Positions 10,041 through 18,640 of a DNA stretch of 64,000 nucleotides are shown here, piece by piece. A program made the translations under genes and the position numbers. The stretch comes from Clostridium sp. Lineage in GTDB: Bacteria; Bacillota; Clostridia; Clostridiales; Clostridiaceae. The DNA lies in assembly GCF_022482905.1 (NCBI RefSeq), contig NZ_JAKVOI010000001.1:434001-498000 (forward strand), written 5' to 3'. The notes below the pieces were generated by a model, which saw only the letters and a list, made by a program, of their open reading frames with translations, ran no database searches and had not been told where the DNA came from. The number at the start of each line of letters is the position of its first letter. The stretch's first letter is position 1.

Positions 10041-10077
10041 TATAAAAAACTTGAAATGCATGTAATGCACTTCAAGT
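10041..10077 (-). terminator. Terminator of the sigma/anti-sigma operon
   Basis: A 13-bp stem with one mismatch (10049-10061 against 10065-10077) is followed on the minus strand by a run of T, ending transcription of the operon at 10093-11632. Confidence 0.8.
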
Positions 10078-10092
10078 CTTTACAATCCCAAA

Positions 10093-11121
10093 CTAGTCCA
10101 TGGATTCCATTATGCTGACTAAAGTTTCTTTTGAAATATTTCCCTGAATTACGTATTGTATATTGTTCTTATTCAATGCCACTCTTAATTCACTGCAATT
10201 TTCAACCCAGGAGGAATAGGCTTGAGCACCATTTATATATAATTTTTCACCAACATTATTGTTAAAATTGATATTCCTGTCCTGCAGTATAGTAAAGTGC
10301 TGATCTTTGTAGGCATAATTCATTTTTACAAATTTTTCATTGTCATTATCAGGTATATTTATATTTACAAGCTTGAATCCATCAGGTATATGAGATGGTT
10401 TAGCAACCTTATGACCAAAGCTGTTCTCAACAGAATTCATATTCATAAGGTGAGGAGAAACTGATGAAATGGAAGCAGAAGTGTTTTTCTGTACGTTATT
10501 GTTCTCTTCAGAAGTATTCTTTTCAAGAGAAGCCTGATTGGAAGAAACATCTCCATCCGCTTGTTTTTTGCCTTCAGAATCAGTAGATACAATCTCAGAT
10601 TGAATATCCTTCGGTGCTATCTTATTTTCTGTTTTGTCTTTTGCAGAAGGAACGTTATTTACTGGATTCAATATATCATTAATTTTTGTGTCTGCACTTG
10701 ATTTGTCATTTATATCAGTAGTATGTTTAGTATCTTTTAAGTCTTTAGATGCTTTATCAGCATTTTGCGTATTCTCTTTATTATTATAAGCATACTTGTC
10801 ATCCTTTAAAGCAGTATTATTCAAAGACGGATTGATAATTGAATTCTTTATTAAATTCCCCAGGTTTTCCAGTTGCCTTTCTGTGGCAGATATATTCAAA
10901 CTGTATTTTTTATCTATTTTATCAGGAAAAAGATAGCTATAGCCTGTAGTGGCAAAAGCCATAAATGCAGCACATATACCGGCAACATAAGCAGGTCGTA
11001 TTCTCATTTTGTTTTGCTTTTTACATCTACTTAAAGTTTCTTGTTTTAGTTCATCTGTCATATGTATATCTTTCAAAGATGAATTAACTATATCTCTAAA
11101 AAATTTTATATTATCCTTCAT
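10093..11121 (-). CDS. Membrane-anchored DUF4367-type protein, likely anti-sigma partner
   Basis: A protein of about 342 aa with a short basic cytoplasmic N-terminus, one membrane segment (IRPAYVAGICAAFMAFATTG, about residues 42-61), a long low-complexity Ser/Asn/Lys linker, and a folded C-terminus (PSHIPDGFKLVN onward) that resembles DUF4367/RsiV-like extracytoplasmic domains. Position directly after an ECF sigma gene suggests it sequesters that factor at the membrane and releases it on an outside signal. The start is uncertain: ATG 11121 is used, but an in-frame TTG at 11127 lies closer to GGTGG. It overlaps the sigma gene. Confidence 0.75.
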   Translation of the reverse strand: MKDNIKFFRDIVNSSLKDIHMTDELKQETLSRCKKQNKMRIRPAYVAGICAAFMAFATTGYSYLFPDKIDKKYSLNISATERQLENLGNLIKNSIINPSLNNTALKDDKYAYNNKENTQNADKASKDLKDTKHTTDINDKSSADTKINDILNPVNNVPSAKDKTENKIAPKDIQSEIVSTDSEGKKQADGDVSSNQASLEKNTSEENNNVQKNTSASISSVSPHLMNMNSVENSFGHKVAKPSHIPDGFKLVNINIPDNDNEKFVKMNYAYKDQHFTILQDRNINFNNNVGEKLYINGAQAYSSWVENCSELRVALNKNNIQYVIQGNISKETLVSIMESMD

Positions 11122-11632
11122 ATTCAATAGTACCACCTATATTATATTTTAATAAATCCCTTGCCCTGTAAAGTCTACTTCTCACAGTTCCCTCCGGTAT
11201 TTTTAAAGTCTGGCTTATCTCTGGTGTAGATAATTCATTATAATAATATAAAAGTATAACTTCCTTATATTTCTTAGGTAAATCCATAACCTTTTTTAAC
11301 AAATCCTCATATTCTATATTTTTAATTGCCTTACTATCTATATCAATGGAATTTTCTCTTATATTCAGCACTCCGTATTCTGGGTCCTGAAATCTCAGCA
11401 CCCGTTTAATCCATGAACTTCTGAGGACATCCCTGCAGGTATTTATGGTTATAGCCAGTATCCAGGTTTTTTCACTACTTTGTCCATTAAATTTGTGAAA
11501 GTTTTTGTAGACTTTTATAAATACTTCCTGAAATACATCTTCGGCTAAGTGCCTATCCTTGAGATATACGAAGGCTGTTCGGAGTACATCATTACCATAG
11601 GAATTCATCAATCTTTCCAATTCGTTGTCCAA
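11111..11632 (-). CDS. ECF (group IV) RNA polymerase sigma factor
   Basis: A 173-aa sigma factor with region 2 (DVLRTAFVYLKDRHLAEDVFQEVFIKVY) and region 4 (LPKKYKEVILLYYYNELSTPEISQTLKIPEGTVRSRLYRARDLL, visible in part) and no region 1 or 3, typical of SigV/SigW-like factors. It starts with TTG at 11632, with AAAGGAG 6 nt upstream on the minus strand. It is followed by its presumed membrane partner with overlapping reading frames. Confidence 0.92.
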   Translation of the reverse strand: MDNELERLMNSYGNDVLRTAFVYLKDRHLAEDVFQEVFIKVYKNFHKFNGQSSEKTWILAITINTCRDVLRSSWIKRVLRFQDPEYGVLNIRENSIDIDSKAIKNIEYEDLLKKVMDLPKKYKEVILLYYYNELSTPEISQTLKIPEGTVRSRLYRARDLLKYNIGGTIEYEG

Positions 11633-11771
11633 GTTATTCTCCTTTCCATATATTAGACGAAATATATTGACGTTCTGCTTCTTGTTATCTCCATAAACTT
11701 AGTTATATTATAATACATTTTTATTGCTTTAGGAAACTAAGTGATAATATTAAAATATTATGAATTTTTAT

Positions 11772-11800
11772 TTGACTTTCATAAGCTTATATAGTAAACT
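11772..11800 (+). promoter_or_regulatory. Probable promoter of the c-di-GMP riboswitch leader
   Basis: TTGACT (11772-11777), a 17-bp gap and TAAACT (11795-11800). The -10 is a moderate match; position just ahead of the aptamer supports it. Confidence 0.45.
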
Positions 11801-11844
11801 TTTACATGACAGTCAAAACAATTTTGTAAATGTTTACTACATGA

Positions 11845-11916
11845 GTTGGAAACTATGATGAATTCCCTTAATTTGGGCACCTAGGGAGTTAGGAGTTAGT
11901 GGTGCAACCTGCCAAC
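11845..11916 (+). promoter_or_regulatory. c-di-GMP-II riboswitch aptamer
   Basis: The leader contains GGAAACTATGATGAAT, then TTGGGCACC, GAGTTAGTGGTGCAACC and a closing CCAAC. These are the conserved blocks, in order, of the class II cyclic di-GMP aptamer known from clostridia. The closing helix P1 pairs GTTGG (11845-11849) with CCAAC (11912-11916). Those last five bases are also the start of the downstream terminator stem, so ligand binding should favour read-through (an ON switch). It controls the chemoreceptor gene at 11999. Confidence 0.88.
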
Positions 11917-11947
11917 AATTAAATTAAATTTAATTGTTGGTTTTTTG
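11912..11947 (+). terminator. Riboswitch-controlled terminator
   Basis: A perfect AT-rich stem (CCAACAATTAAAT at the left, its complement ending GTTGG at 11940) is followed by TTTTTTG. The left arm shares CCAAC with the aptamer closing helix, giving mutually exclusive structures. Confidence 0.88.
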
Positions 11948-11998
11948 TATTTTAAAATGCTAAGTTAAATCAAATTGACATAAAAAGGGGGAAATTAA

Positions 11999-13768
11999 AT
12001 GAACAAAAATGGTGATTTACATGCTGACAGCCTTAAGAAAAGCTTTTTTAAATCATATCTGATTTTTTTTGCACTGATAGTCTTTTCAATTATTGTTATA
12101 TCTGCAATAGCATTTTTTAGTTCCAAAAGTGCCCTCACAAAGTTAGGAGAAACAGCTCTCAACAATAAGGTACAGATGGGACTGGCTATGATGGAGAGCC
12201 TGGAAAATCAGGTTGATGCCGGTAAAATCAGCAGAAATGATGCACAGGAACTTTTTAGAACAAAGATGCTGAATGCAAAAGGCAAGGATGGTAAGACAAG
12301 AAATTTGAACTCAAAATTGGAAATGAATGTACAGGCATACATGTATGCCATTGATAAAAACGGGAAGGAAATGATGCACCCTTTTAAAGAAGGTGAAAAT
12401 ATTTCAAATATTAAGGATGGAAGTGGTAACAGCGTTGTAAAACTAATAATTGATGAAGGAAATAATCCTAAAAACAATGGTATAATACATTTTCAATGGA
12501 AAAACCCGGGAGAAAAATCTACAAGAGCAAAAATGGATGCCGTAGCTTATTTTCAGCCCTGGGGCTGGTATGTAAATGTAGGATGTTATGAATCGGATTT
12601 TTATAAGCCCGTTTATAAAATATTAAGGTTTATAATTATAGTTTCATTGGTTTTGATGGCTGCTTCCATGTTTTTTATAATGAGTATTATGAAGAAAAAA
12701 ATAGAACCATTACAAAATATAGTACAATCCATGGAATGGGTATCTAAAGGAAACATGCAGGTTAAGGTGGATGTAAAAAACAGTGATGAAATGGGGTATA
12801 TAGGAAATATATTTAATAGGATGACTCTAAATATCAGAGATATACTTGTGAAAATAAAGCAGATAACTGAAGTGCTGGATCATAAAGTTGAAGCTATAAA
12901 TTCATCTTCAGATATTGCATCCCAAAATTCAAATAATGTAAAAGAGGCAATGGATCAAATATCTTCTGCTATAAATAATTCTGCTAAGGATATGCAGGAA
13001 AGTTTTAATAGTATTAAATTTTTATCAGAAAATATAGATGAAGTTAGAAATAGTAGTGTTGCTATGAAAGATGAGGCAGCATCTGCCACAAGCTTGAATT
13101 CAAGAATTGTAGAGGTACTTGCCGACCTGGAAGATAAAAGTTCACAGAGCATAGCTTCATCAAAGGATATAAATGATAAAATTGAGAAACTGCTTGGCAA
13201 GTCAAATGAAATATCCGGTATAGTAAATGTTATAGAAAATATATCAAATGAAATAAATTTATTGTCTTTAAATGCATCAATAGAATCAGCAAGGGCAGGA
13301 GAAGCCGGCAGAGGCTTTTCAGTAGTGTCCGAGCAGATTAAAAAATTGTCAAACGATACGTCGGACTCTGTTAGTAAAATACGCAGTCTTATTGACGATC
13401 TTATTTCTACAATAAATACCTCAGCAGATAGTGTGAAGGAATCCGGAACTGTTGCCGAATCTCAGATAGCGACTATAAATGAGACGAAAAATACTTTAAA
13501 TAAAGTGTCATCTTTTATACAAAAAATACCTGAAATAATTAAGAAGAATGTGGATAAAATAGATGATGTTCACAAAAATGCGGATGTTGTAACCTCATCT
13601 ATGGATTTGGTAGTTTCTGCAACTGAAGAAATATCCGCATCTTCTGAAGAAATAAATGCATCGACTTCAGAAGTAAGCCAGAATGTTGGGCATATAAGAA
13701 ATCTTTCTGATGAATTGAGGGATTTTTCAAATGAATTGAACTCGAAGTTGTCCCATTTTAAATTGTAG
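11999..13768 (+). CDS. Methyl-accepting chemotaxis protein with Cache sensor
   Basis: A 589-aa transmembrane chemoreceptor. TM1 lies at about 19-41, followed by an outside single-Cache-like domain containing the usual FQWKNP and [13 protein letters not shown] blocks, TM2 at about 204-226, a HAMP domain, and a long signalling coiled coil whose tip carries [20 protein letters not shown]. It should modulate CheA kinase activity in response to a small organic ligand. ATG 11999 follows AAGGGGGAA. Its expression appears gated by a c-di-GMP-II riboswitch, linking taxis to second-messenger level. Confidence 0.93.
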   Translation: MNKNGDLHADSLKKSFFKSYLIFFALIVFSIIVISAIAFFSSKSALTKLGETALNNKVQMGLAMMESLENQVDAGKISRNDAQELFRTKMLNAKGKDGKTRNLNSKLEMNVQAYMYAIDKNGKEMMHPFKEGENISNIKDGSGNSVVKLIIDEGNNPKNNGIIHFQWKNPGEKSTRAKMDAVAYFQPWGWYVNVGCYESDFYKPVYKILRFIIIVSLVLMAASMFFIMSIMKKKIEPLQNIVQSMEWVSKGNMQVKVDVKNSDEMGYIGNIFNRMTLNIRDILVKIKQITEVLDHKVEAINSSSDIASQNSNNVKEAMDQISSAINNSAKDMQESFNSIKFLSENIDEVRNSSVAMKDEAASATSLNSRIVEVLADLEDKSSQSIASSKDINDKIEKLLGKSNEISGIVNVIENISNEINLLSLNASIESARAGEAGRGFSVVSEQIKKLSNDTSDSVSKIRSLIDDLISTINTSADSVKESGTVAESQIATINETKNTLNKVSSFIQKIPEIIKKNVDKIDDVHKNADVVTSSMDLVVSATEEISASSEEINASTSEVSQNVGHIRNLSDELRDFSNELNSKLSHFKL

Positions 13769-13827
13769 TAACATTTTTTGATGATTATGTATAATATAAA
13801 ATAAACGTAAGAAAGTAAAATTTATAC

Positions 13828-13856
13828 TTGATTAAATTTTATATATGTAGTATTAT
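13828..13856 (+). promoter_or_regulatory. Promoter of the cysteine T-box operon
   Basis: TTGATT (13828-13833), exactly 17 bp, then TATTAT (13851-13856), placed directly upstream of the T-box leader. Confidence 0.65.
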
Positions 13857-13869
13857 AAATTTGATTTAA

Positions 13870-14125
13870 GTGAGATAATAATGAATTGCAATGATGAGAA
13901 GAGTAAATTATTATTTGCCTATTAGAGAGGATTTCCCATGGATGGAAGGAAATCTTAGTCAATAATGATTGAAGTGCATCTTTGAGCTCTGAATTGAAGC
14001 CTAGTAGACTTCAGCGTGTATGCCCGTTAGAGCATTGAGGTATGATTGTACCAAAAAAAGAGTTGTCTTATTTTAATGGATTTATTTCCTTTATTTGAGA
14101 TAAACAGAGTGGAACCGCGGAAGTA
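13870..14125 (+). promoter_or_regulatory. T-box riboswitch, cysteine-specific
   Basis: A long structured leader ends with the T-box core TGGAACCGCGG (14110-14120) and a terminator. In the specifier region GAAGTGCATC the codon TGC (Cys) is at 13975-13977. The acceptor-binding bulge reads TGGA; the last A would pair with U73, the discriminator base known for tRNA-Cys, which independently supports cysteine. Uncharged tRNA-Cys should stabilise the antiterminator and turn on the three sulfur-amino-acid genes downstream. Confidence 0.9.
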
Positions 14126-14160
14126 ATCTTCTGCCTCTGAATTGAGGCAGAAGATTTTTT
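14126..14160 (+). terminator. T-box-controlled terminator
   Basis: A 12-bp perfect stem (ATCTTCTGCCTC at 14126-14137, complement at 14144-14155) is followed by TTTTT. It is the alternative to the T-box antiterminator. Confidence 0.9.
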
Positions 14161-14231
14161 ACTTTTTGGAATCCGAAATCCCGAAAGTAAAATTAGAATT
14201 TATTATAAAAGTATTTATGGGAGGAATAATT

Positions 14232-14864
14232 ATGAATTCTGTAGGATATTTTGATTCAATTGCAGATAAGTGGAATGTAATAAGAGAGGAGTATTTTGAA
14301 GATAAATTAAAGTATATAGCACTTTCGCAATTTGATATAAAAGATAAGATCTGTGCAGATCTAGGGTGCGGAACAGGTTTTATATCTCAGGCACTCTCTA
14401 TAGATGCAAAGCTGGTATTTTCTATCGATAATTCAAGAAACATGTTGAGGCAGCTTCATAATGAGACTCTGGAAAAAGGTATTAAAAATATATATCCTAT
14501 AAAAGGAAGCATATCGGATTTGCCTCTCTTTGATGAATCAATTGATGCTGTTTTTATAAATATGGCACTGCATCATGTAGTAGATGCAGAGAAGGCCGTA
14601 AGGGAAATGTACAGAGTACTCAAAAAAGATGGAGTATTTGTAATATGTGATGTTGAAGAACACAATGGGGAATGGGCAAGAACTGAAATGCATGATGAGT
14701 GGTTGGGATTCTCTCATTCACTTATAAGAGGATGGGCAGAAAAAGCTGGATTTTCAGATGTGCAGGTAAAGAGTACAGGACTCAAATGCAAAGGATATTC
14801 AAGTAAAGGTGAGTGCACAGAACCAGGAATATTTATGGCAAGAGGCATACGAAAGGAGAAATAA
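14232..14864 (+). CDS. YrrT-like SAM-dependent methyltransferase
   Basis: A 210-aa class I methyltransferase with motif I DLGCGTGFIS, an acidic motif II region (FSIDNS) and the post-motif NMALHHV. ATG 14232 follows GGGAGG; the longer frame from 14142 would begin inside the T-box terminator. It is the first gene of a T-box(Cys) operon followed at 1 bp by mccB and then mccA, the same set as B. subtilis yrrT-mccAB, where the operon converts methionine sulfur to cysteine. No mtnN is present here. The methyl acceptor is unknown. Confidence 0.85.
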   Translation: MNSVGYFDSIADKWNVIREEYFEDKLKYIALSQFDIKDKICADLGCGTGFISQALSIDAKLVFSIDNSRNMLRQLHNETLEKGIKNIYPIKGSISDLPLFDESIDAVFINMALHHVVDAEKAVREMYRVLKKDGVFVICDVEEHNGEWARTEMHDEWLGFSHSLIRGWAEKAGFSDVQVKSTGLKCKGYSSKGECTEPGIFMARGIRKEK

Positions 14865-14865
14865 A

Positions 14866-16008
14866 ATGAATATTGAATCTTTATTAATACACGGTGGAAT
14901 AGATGGGGATAAAAATACTGGTGCAGTTAGTGTGCCTATATATCAAACCTCAACGTACAAGCAAAAGGGATTAGGTGAAAACGAAGGGTATGAGTATTCA
15001 AGAACTGGGAATCCAACTAGAGAAGCTGTTGAAAAACTTATAGCCGATATTGAAAATGGACATGCAGGATTTGCTTTTTCTTCCGGCATGGCCGCCATAT
15101 CGGCGGTATTGATGTTATTTAAAAGTGGAGACAAAATAATTATATCTGACAACGTCTATGGTGGAACTTACAGGGTACTGGACAAGATATTTAAAAATTT
15201 TAATCTGGAATTCGAACTTGTAGATACAAGTAATATCGAGGCTGTTGAGAACAGCATTACAGAAGATGTCAAGGCAATTTATATCGAGACACCGACCAAT
15301 CCTCTCATGACAATAACAGATATAAAAAAGATATCGGAACTTGCAAAGAAAAAAAATATATTGACAATTGTAGATAATACTTTTATGACACCATATCTTC
15401 AAAGGCCCATAGAACTTGGGGCGGATATAGTAATTCACAGTGCAACTAAATATCTTGGAGGGCACAGTGATCTAGTTGCTGGACTTGCTGTAGTGAATAG
15501 TCAGGAACTGGCGGAAAGACTCCACTTTATACAGAATTCTACAGGTGGAATATTAAACCCTTTTGACAGCTGGCTTTTAATAAGGGGTATAAAGACATTA
15601 TCGGTCAGAATGGACAGACATGAACAAAATGCAGAATATATATCTGAGCTGTTGAGCAAGAATCCATCTATTGAAAAGATATATTACCCTGGACTTGAAA
15701 ATCATATAGGTCATGGTATTCAGAAAGTTCAGGCCAGTGGATATGGAGCAATAATTTCATTTGTGCTGAAGAATGATGTGAATATAAACACATTTTTTAA
15801 GAGCTTGAAATTGATAACCTTTGGTGAGAGTCTCGGGGGAGTTGAATCCTTGGTATGTCATCCTGCCACAATGACACATGCAGCCATACCTTCTGAAATA
15901 AGGCAAAAAGTTGGAATCGTGGATAATCTAGTTAGATTATCAGTTGGGATAGAAAGCAAAGAAGATCTTATAAAAGATTTAAATAATGCAATAGAAGTAT
16001 CGAAATAA
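14866..16008 (+). CDS. mccB: Cystathionine gamma-lyase / homocysteine gamma-lyase (MccB-like)
   Basis: A 380-aa Cys/Met-metabolism PLP enzyme. The cofactor lysine lies in SATKYLGGHSDL, with the family motifs YSRTGNPTR, SSGMAAISA and DNTFMTPYLQRP. Cystathionine gamma-lyases, cystathionine gamma-synthases and methionine gamma-lyases share these motifs. The Cys T-box and the adjacent mccA-like gene favour cleavage of cystathionine to cysteine. ATG 14866 has GAAAGGAG upstream. Confidence 0.85.
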   Translation: MNIESLLIHGGIDGDKNTGAVSVPIYQTSTYKQKGLGENEGYEYSRTGNPTREAVEKLIADIENGHAGFAFSSGMAAISAVLMLFKSGDKIIISDNVYGGTYRVLDKIFKNFNLEFELVDTSNIEAVENSITEDVKAIYIETPTNPLMTITDIKKISELAKKKNILTIVDNTFMTPYLQRPIELGADIVIHSATKYLGGHSDLVAGLAVVNSQELAERLHFIQNSTGGILNPFDSWLLIRGIKTLSVRMDRHEQNAEYISELLSKNPSIEKIYYPGLENHIGHGIQKVQASGYGAIISFVLKNDVNINTFFKSLKLITFGESLGGVESLVCHPATMTHAAIPSEIRQKVGIVDNLVRLSVGIESKEDLIKDLNNAIEVSK

Positions 16009-16029
16009 ACATTTTGGAGGTATATTTTA

Positions 16030-16950
16030 ATGAATTTCTACAATGATATAAAGGAAATGATAGGGAATACTCCTGTATTAAAAATAAATAGATTTAAACT
16101 TAAAGATGGTGTAAATATATTTGCAAAACTTGAGAACTTCAATCCGGGAGGTAGTGTAAAGGACAGAATAGGAAGTTATATGATAGAACAGGCAGAAAAA
16201 AGGGGAAAATTGAAAAAAGGATCTTCTATAATAGAAGCTACGGCGGGAAATACAGGGCTTGGAATTGCACTTGGTGCACTCAATAAAGGTTATAGGGTAA
16301 TTTTTGTGGTTCCTGAAAAGTTTTCAATTGAAAAACAGGTTCTCATGAAGGCTCTTGGGGCAGAAATAATCCATACACCGGAAGAAAAGGGAATGAGAGG
16401 TGCTATAGAAAAATCCAGGGAACTGCTGGAGAAAATACCGGATTCCATTTCTCTTGGACAATTTGAAAATAAAGATAATCCTGAGGCACATTATATTTTT
16501 ACGGGACCTGAGATATACAGACAGCTGGATGGTAAAATAGATTATTTTTTGGCTGGAGCAGGAAGCGGAGGAACTTTTACAGGAGTAGTAAAATATTTAA
16601 AAGAAAAAAATAAAAATACAAAGGCAATTCTTGCAGATCCAAAAGGCTCAAAACTAGGTGGCGGCGAAGAAGAAAAATACAGTATAGAAGGAATAGGAAA
16701 TGATTTTATACCGGATACCATGGATATGAATCTTGTGGATGATGTAATAAAAGTAACTGACGATGAAGCTTTTACCACGGTTAGAGAGCTGGCAAAAAAA
16801 GAGGGGATTATTGTAGGATCTTCTTCTGGAGCAGCACTGGCGGCAGCATTAAAGCTGGCCAAAAATATAGATAAGGGAAATATAGTTACCATATTTCCGG
16901 ATAGAGGGGACAGGTATTTCAGCAAAAATTTGTACCTTTCTGCAGTATAA
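16030..16950 (+). CDS. mccA: MccA-like cystathionine beta-synthase / cysteine synthase
   Basis: A 306-aa fold-type II PLP enzyme with the cofactor lysine in GGSVKDRI, the substrate loop TAGNTGLG and the phosphate loop GAGSGGTFTG. The segment HTPEEKGMRGAI resembles the loop of B. subtilis MccA, which makes cystathionine from O-acetylserine and homocysteine, rather than CysK. It forms a complete reverse transsulfuration pair with mccB, 21 bp upstream. ATG 16030 follows GGAGG. Confidence 0.85.
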   Translation: MNFYNDIKEMIGNTPVLKINRFKLKDGVNIFAKLENFNPGGSVKDRIGSYMIEQAEKRGKLKKGSSIIEATAGNTGLGIALGALNKGYRVIFVVPEKFSIEKQVLMKALGAEIIHTPEEKGMRGAIEKSRELLEKIPDSISLGQFENKDNPEAHYIFTGPEIYRQLDGKIDYFLAGAGSGGTFTGVVKYLKEKNKNTKAILADPKGSKLGGGEEEKYSIEGIGNDFIPDTMDMNLVDDVIKVTDDEAFTTVRELAKKEGIIVGSSSGAALAAALKLAKNIDKGNIVTIFPDRGDRYFSKNLYLSAV

Positions 16951-17032
16951 AAGGGATATTAATTTCATTGAACACAAAGATCCACTTGTGAATATATTGG
17001 TTAATGGTAGTAAATAAAAAGGGGTTGCCATT

Positions 17033-18322
17033 TTGAATATATATGTGGTGGTAAGGGGAGATTCCATATGGTCTATAGCACAAAAATTTGGAGTAAGTGC
17101 TCAAAGTATAATAGCGGCAAATGATTTAAACCCTTCTCAAAGCCTGGTCATAGGTCAGACACTTGTAATTCCAGGCAGGGAAATGACATATACTGTGAGG
17201 GAAGGAGATTCACTCTGGAGTATAGCCGATAGGTTTGGAATTTCTCTACAGAATATAATATTGACCAACAATATTTTAAATCCGGAAGAGATCTATCCGG
17301 GAATGACACTTACAATTCCAGCACAAGCTAGAAATTATGGATTTATAGAAACAAACGCCTTTATACAGCCTGCGAATCCTGAAAGAGATAGTAATTTAGT
17401 AAGTGGTGTTGCAAGGTATTTAACTTATTTGACTGCTTTTAGCCATCATGTTACCAGCAGCGGGGGAATTACTCCTTTAAATGATGATGCAGCAATAAGT
17501 GCAGGAATGGATTTTAGAACTGCACCGCTTTTATCCGTAACCAATATATCAGGGGATAATTTTGATACGGATCTGATACACAACATATTGAATAATCAGT
17601 CTCTCCAAGATAATTTAATTGACAATATAGTTTCTGCACTTCAGGCTAAATCATATTCGGGGATTATTATAGATTTTGAAAGAATTCCACCAGAGGACAG
17701 GGAGAAGTACAATGATTTTCTGAGACAGCTGGTGGCAAGGCTTCATCCCATGGGATATGTTGTGGGAACAGCACTTGCACCTAAAACCTATGATATAACC
17801 ACAGGTTCATGGCATGGAGCTCATGATTATAGGGCACATGGTGAAATAGTAGATTTTGTAGTCATAATGACTTACGAATGGGGGTGGTCAGGAGGGCCAC
17901 CTATGGCAGTAGCACCACTTAATGAAGTAAGAAAAGTGATTGACTATGCAGTAAGTGTAATACCACGTAATAAAATATTCATGGGAGTTCCTCTTTATGG
18001 TTATGATTGGACGCTGCCTTATATACCGGGGGGAGAATTTGCAGAAGTTATTGGAAATCAGGAGGCAATAGATAGAGCAAGAAGATTTGGAGCGGAGATA
18101 AAATATGATGAAACATCAAAGTCTCCATATTACAATTATATAGATGAAGAGAGAAGAGAACATGTGGTGTGGTTTGAAGATGCAAGAAGTGTTTCTGAAA
18201 AGTACAAACTTGCCAGTGAATATGGATTGAGGGGAGTAAGTTACTGGGCTCTTGGACGACCATTTCCCCAAAATTGGCAAGTGCTTGACAATATGTTCTT
18301 TATAGAGAAGGTTATCAATTAG
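17033..18322 (+). CDS. LysM-GH18 spore cortex/wall hydrolase (YaaH/SleL-like)
   Basis: A 429-aa protein with two N-terminal LysM repeats (about 1-46 and 49-95) that bind peptidoglycan, followed by a glycoside hydrolase 18 barrel with the catalytic motif GIIIDFERIP, which matches DxxDxE-type signatures in the reduced form seen in YaaH/SleL. Such proteins are N-acetylglucosaminidases acting on cortex muramic-lactam glycan during germination. It starts at TTG 17033 with AAAGGGG 8 nt upstream. No signal peptide is seen, as in spore-coat-located homologues. Confidence 0.9.
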   Translation: MNIYVVVRGDSIWSIAQKFGVSAQSIIAANDLNPSQSLVIGQTLVIPGREMTYTVREGDSLWSIADRFGISLQNIILTNNILNPEEIYPGMTLTIPAQARNYGFIETNAFIQPANPERDSNLVSGVARYLTYLTAFSHHVTSSGGITPLNDDAAISAGMDFRTAPLLSVTNISGDNFDTDLIHNILNNQSLQDNLIDNIVSALQAKSYSGIIIDFERIPPEDREKYNDFLRQLVARLHPMGYVVGTALAPKTYDITTGSWHGAHDYRAHGEIVDFVVIMTYEWGWSGGPPMAVAPLNEVRKVIDYAVSVIPRNKIFMGVPLYGYDWTLPYIPGGEFAEVIGNQEAIDRARRFGAEIKYDETSKSPYYNYIDEERREHVVWFEDARSVSEKYKLASEYGLRGVSYWALGRPFPQNWQVLDNMFFIEKVIN

Positions 18323-18417
18323 AGTATTAAAAAAACTTATTTTTTAATGACACGGTATTGTCACAATATGGGTTTATTATTAAATATACTAAGAGAAAAC
18401 TTAGTGAGTTTCCCTAT

Positions 18418-18470
18418 ACACAAAATAAGTGCAGGAGCAAAAAGCCTGCACTTATTTTGTGTTGATTTGC
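18418..18470 (+). terminator. Strong hairpin, probable terminator after the GH18 gene
   Basis: An 18-bp perfect stem (18418-18435 with 18445-18462, core AAGTGCAGG/CCTGCACTT) is followed by TGATTTGC. The T-tract is weak, so termination or end protection are both possible. Confidence 0.65.
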
Positions 18471-18486
18471 TTTATAGAGCATTATA

Positions 18487-18542
18487 CATAAAATATCACA
18501 GAACATTATATAGCAGGGCACGATAAATTGTGATATTTTATG
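18487..18542. repeat. Perfect 14-bp inverted repeat upstream of levR-like gene
   Basis: CATAAAATATCACA (18487-18500) and its complement (18529-18542) are separated by 28 bp. It could be a leader hairpin or a dyad operator; neither is proven. Confidence 0.55.
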
Positions 18543-18640
18543 ATAAGAATAAGTTATTGTATGCTTTAAGAAGTACAATTGAAAGGGAATCCTAATTAGG
18601 TACAAAATTTGCTGATTAAAAAACTTAGAGGTGATTTTAA

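Larger units (their letters stand above)
18323..18640. other. Intergenic region with two large inverted repeats
   Basis: This 318-bp stretch holds no gene. It contains a weak hairpin right after the hydrolase gene, a strong 18-bp terminator-like hairpin (18418-18462) and a second 14-bp perfect inverted repeat (18487-18542) upstream of the LevR-type regulator. Confidence 0.7.
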
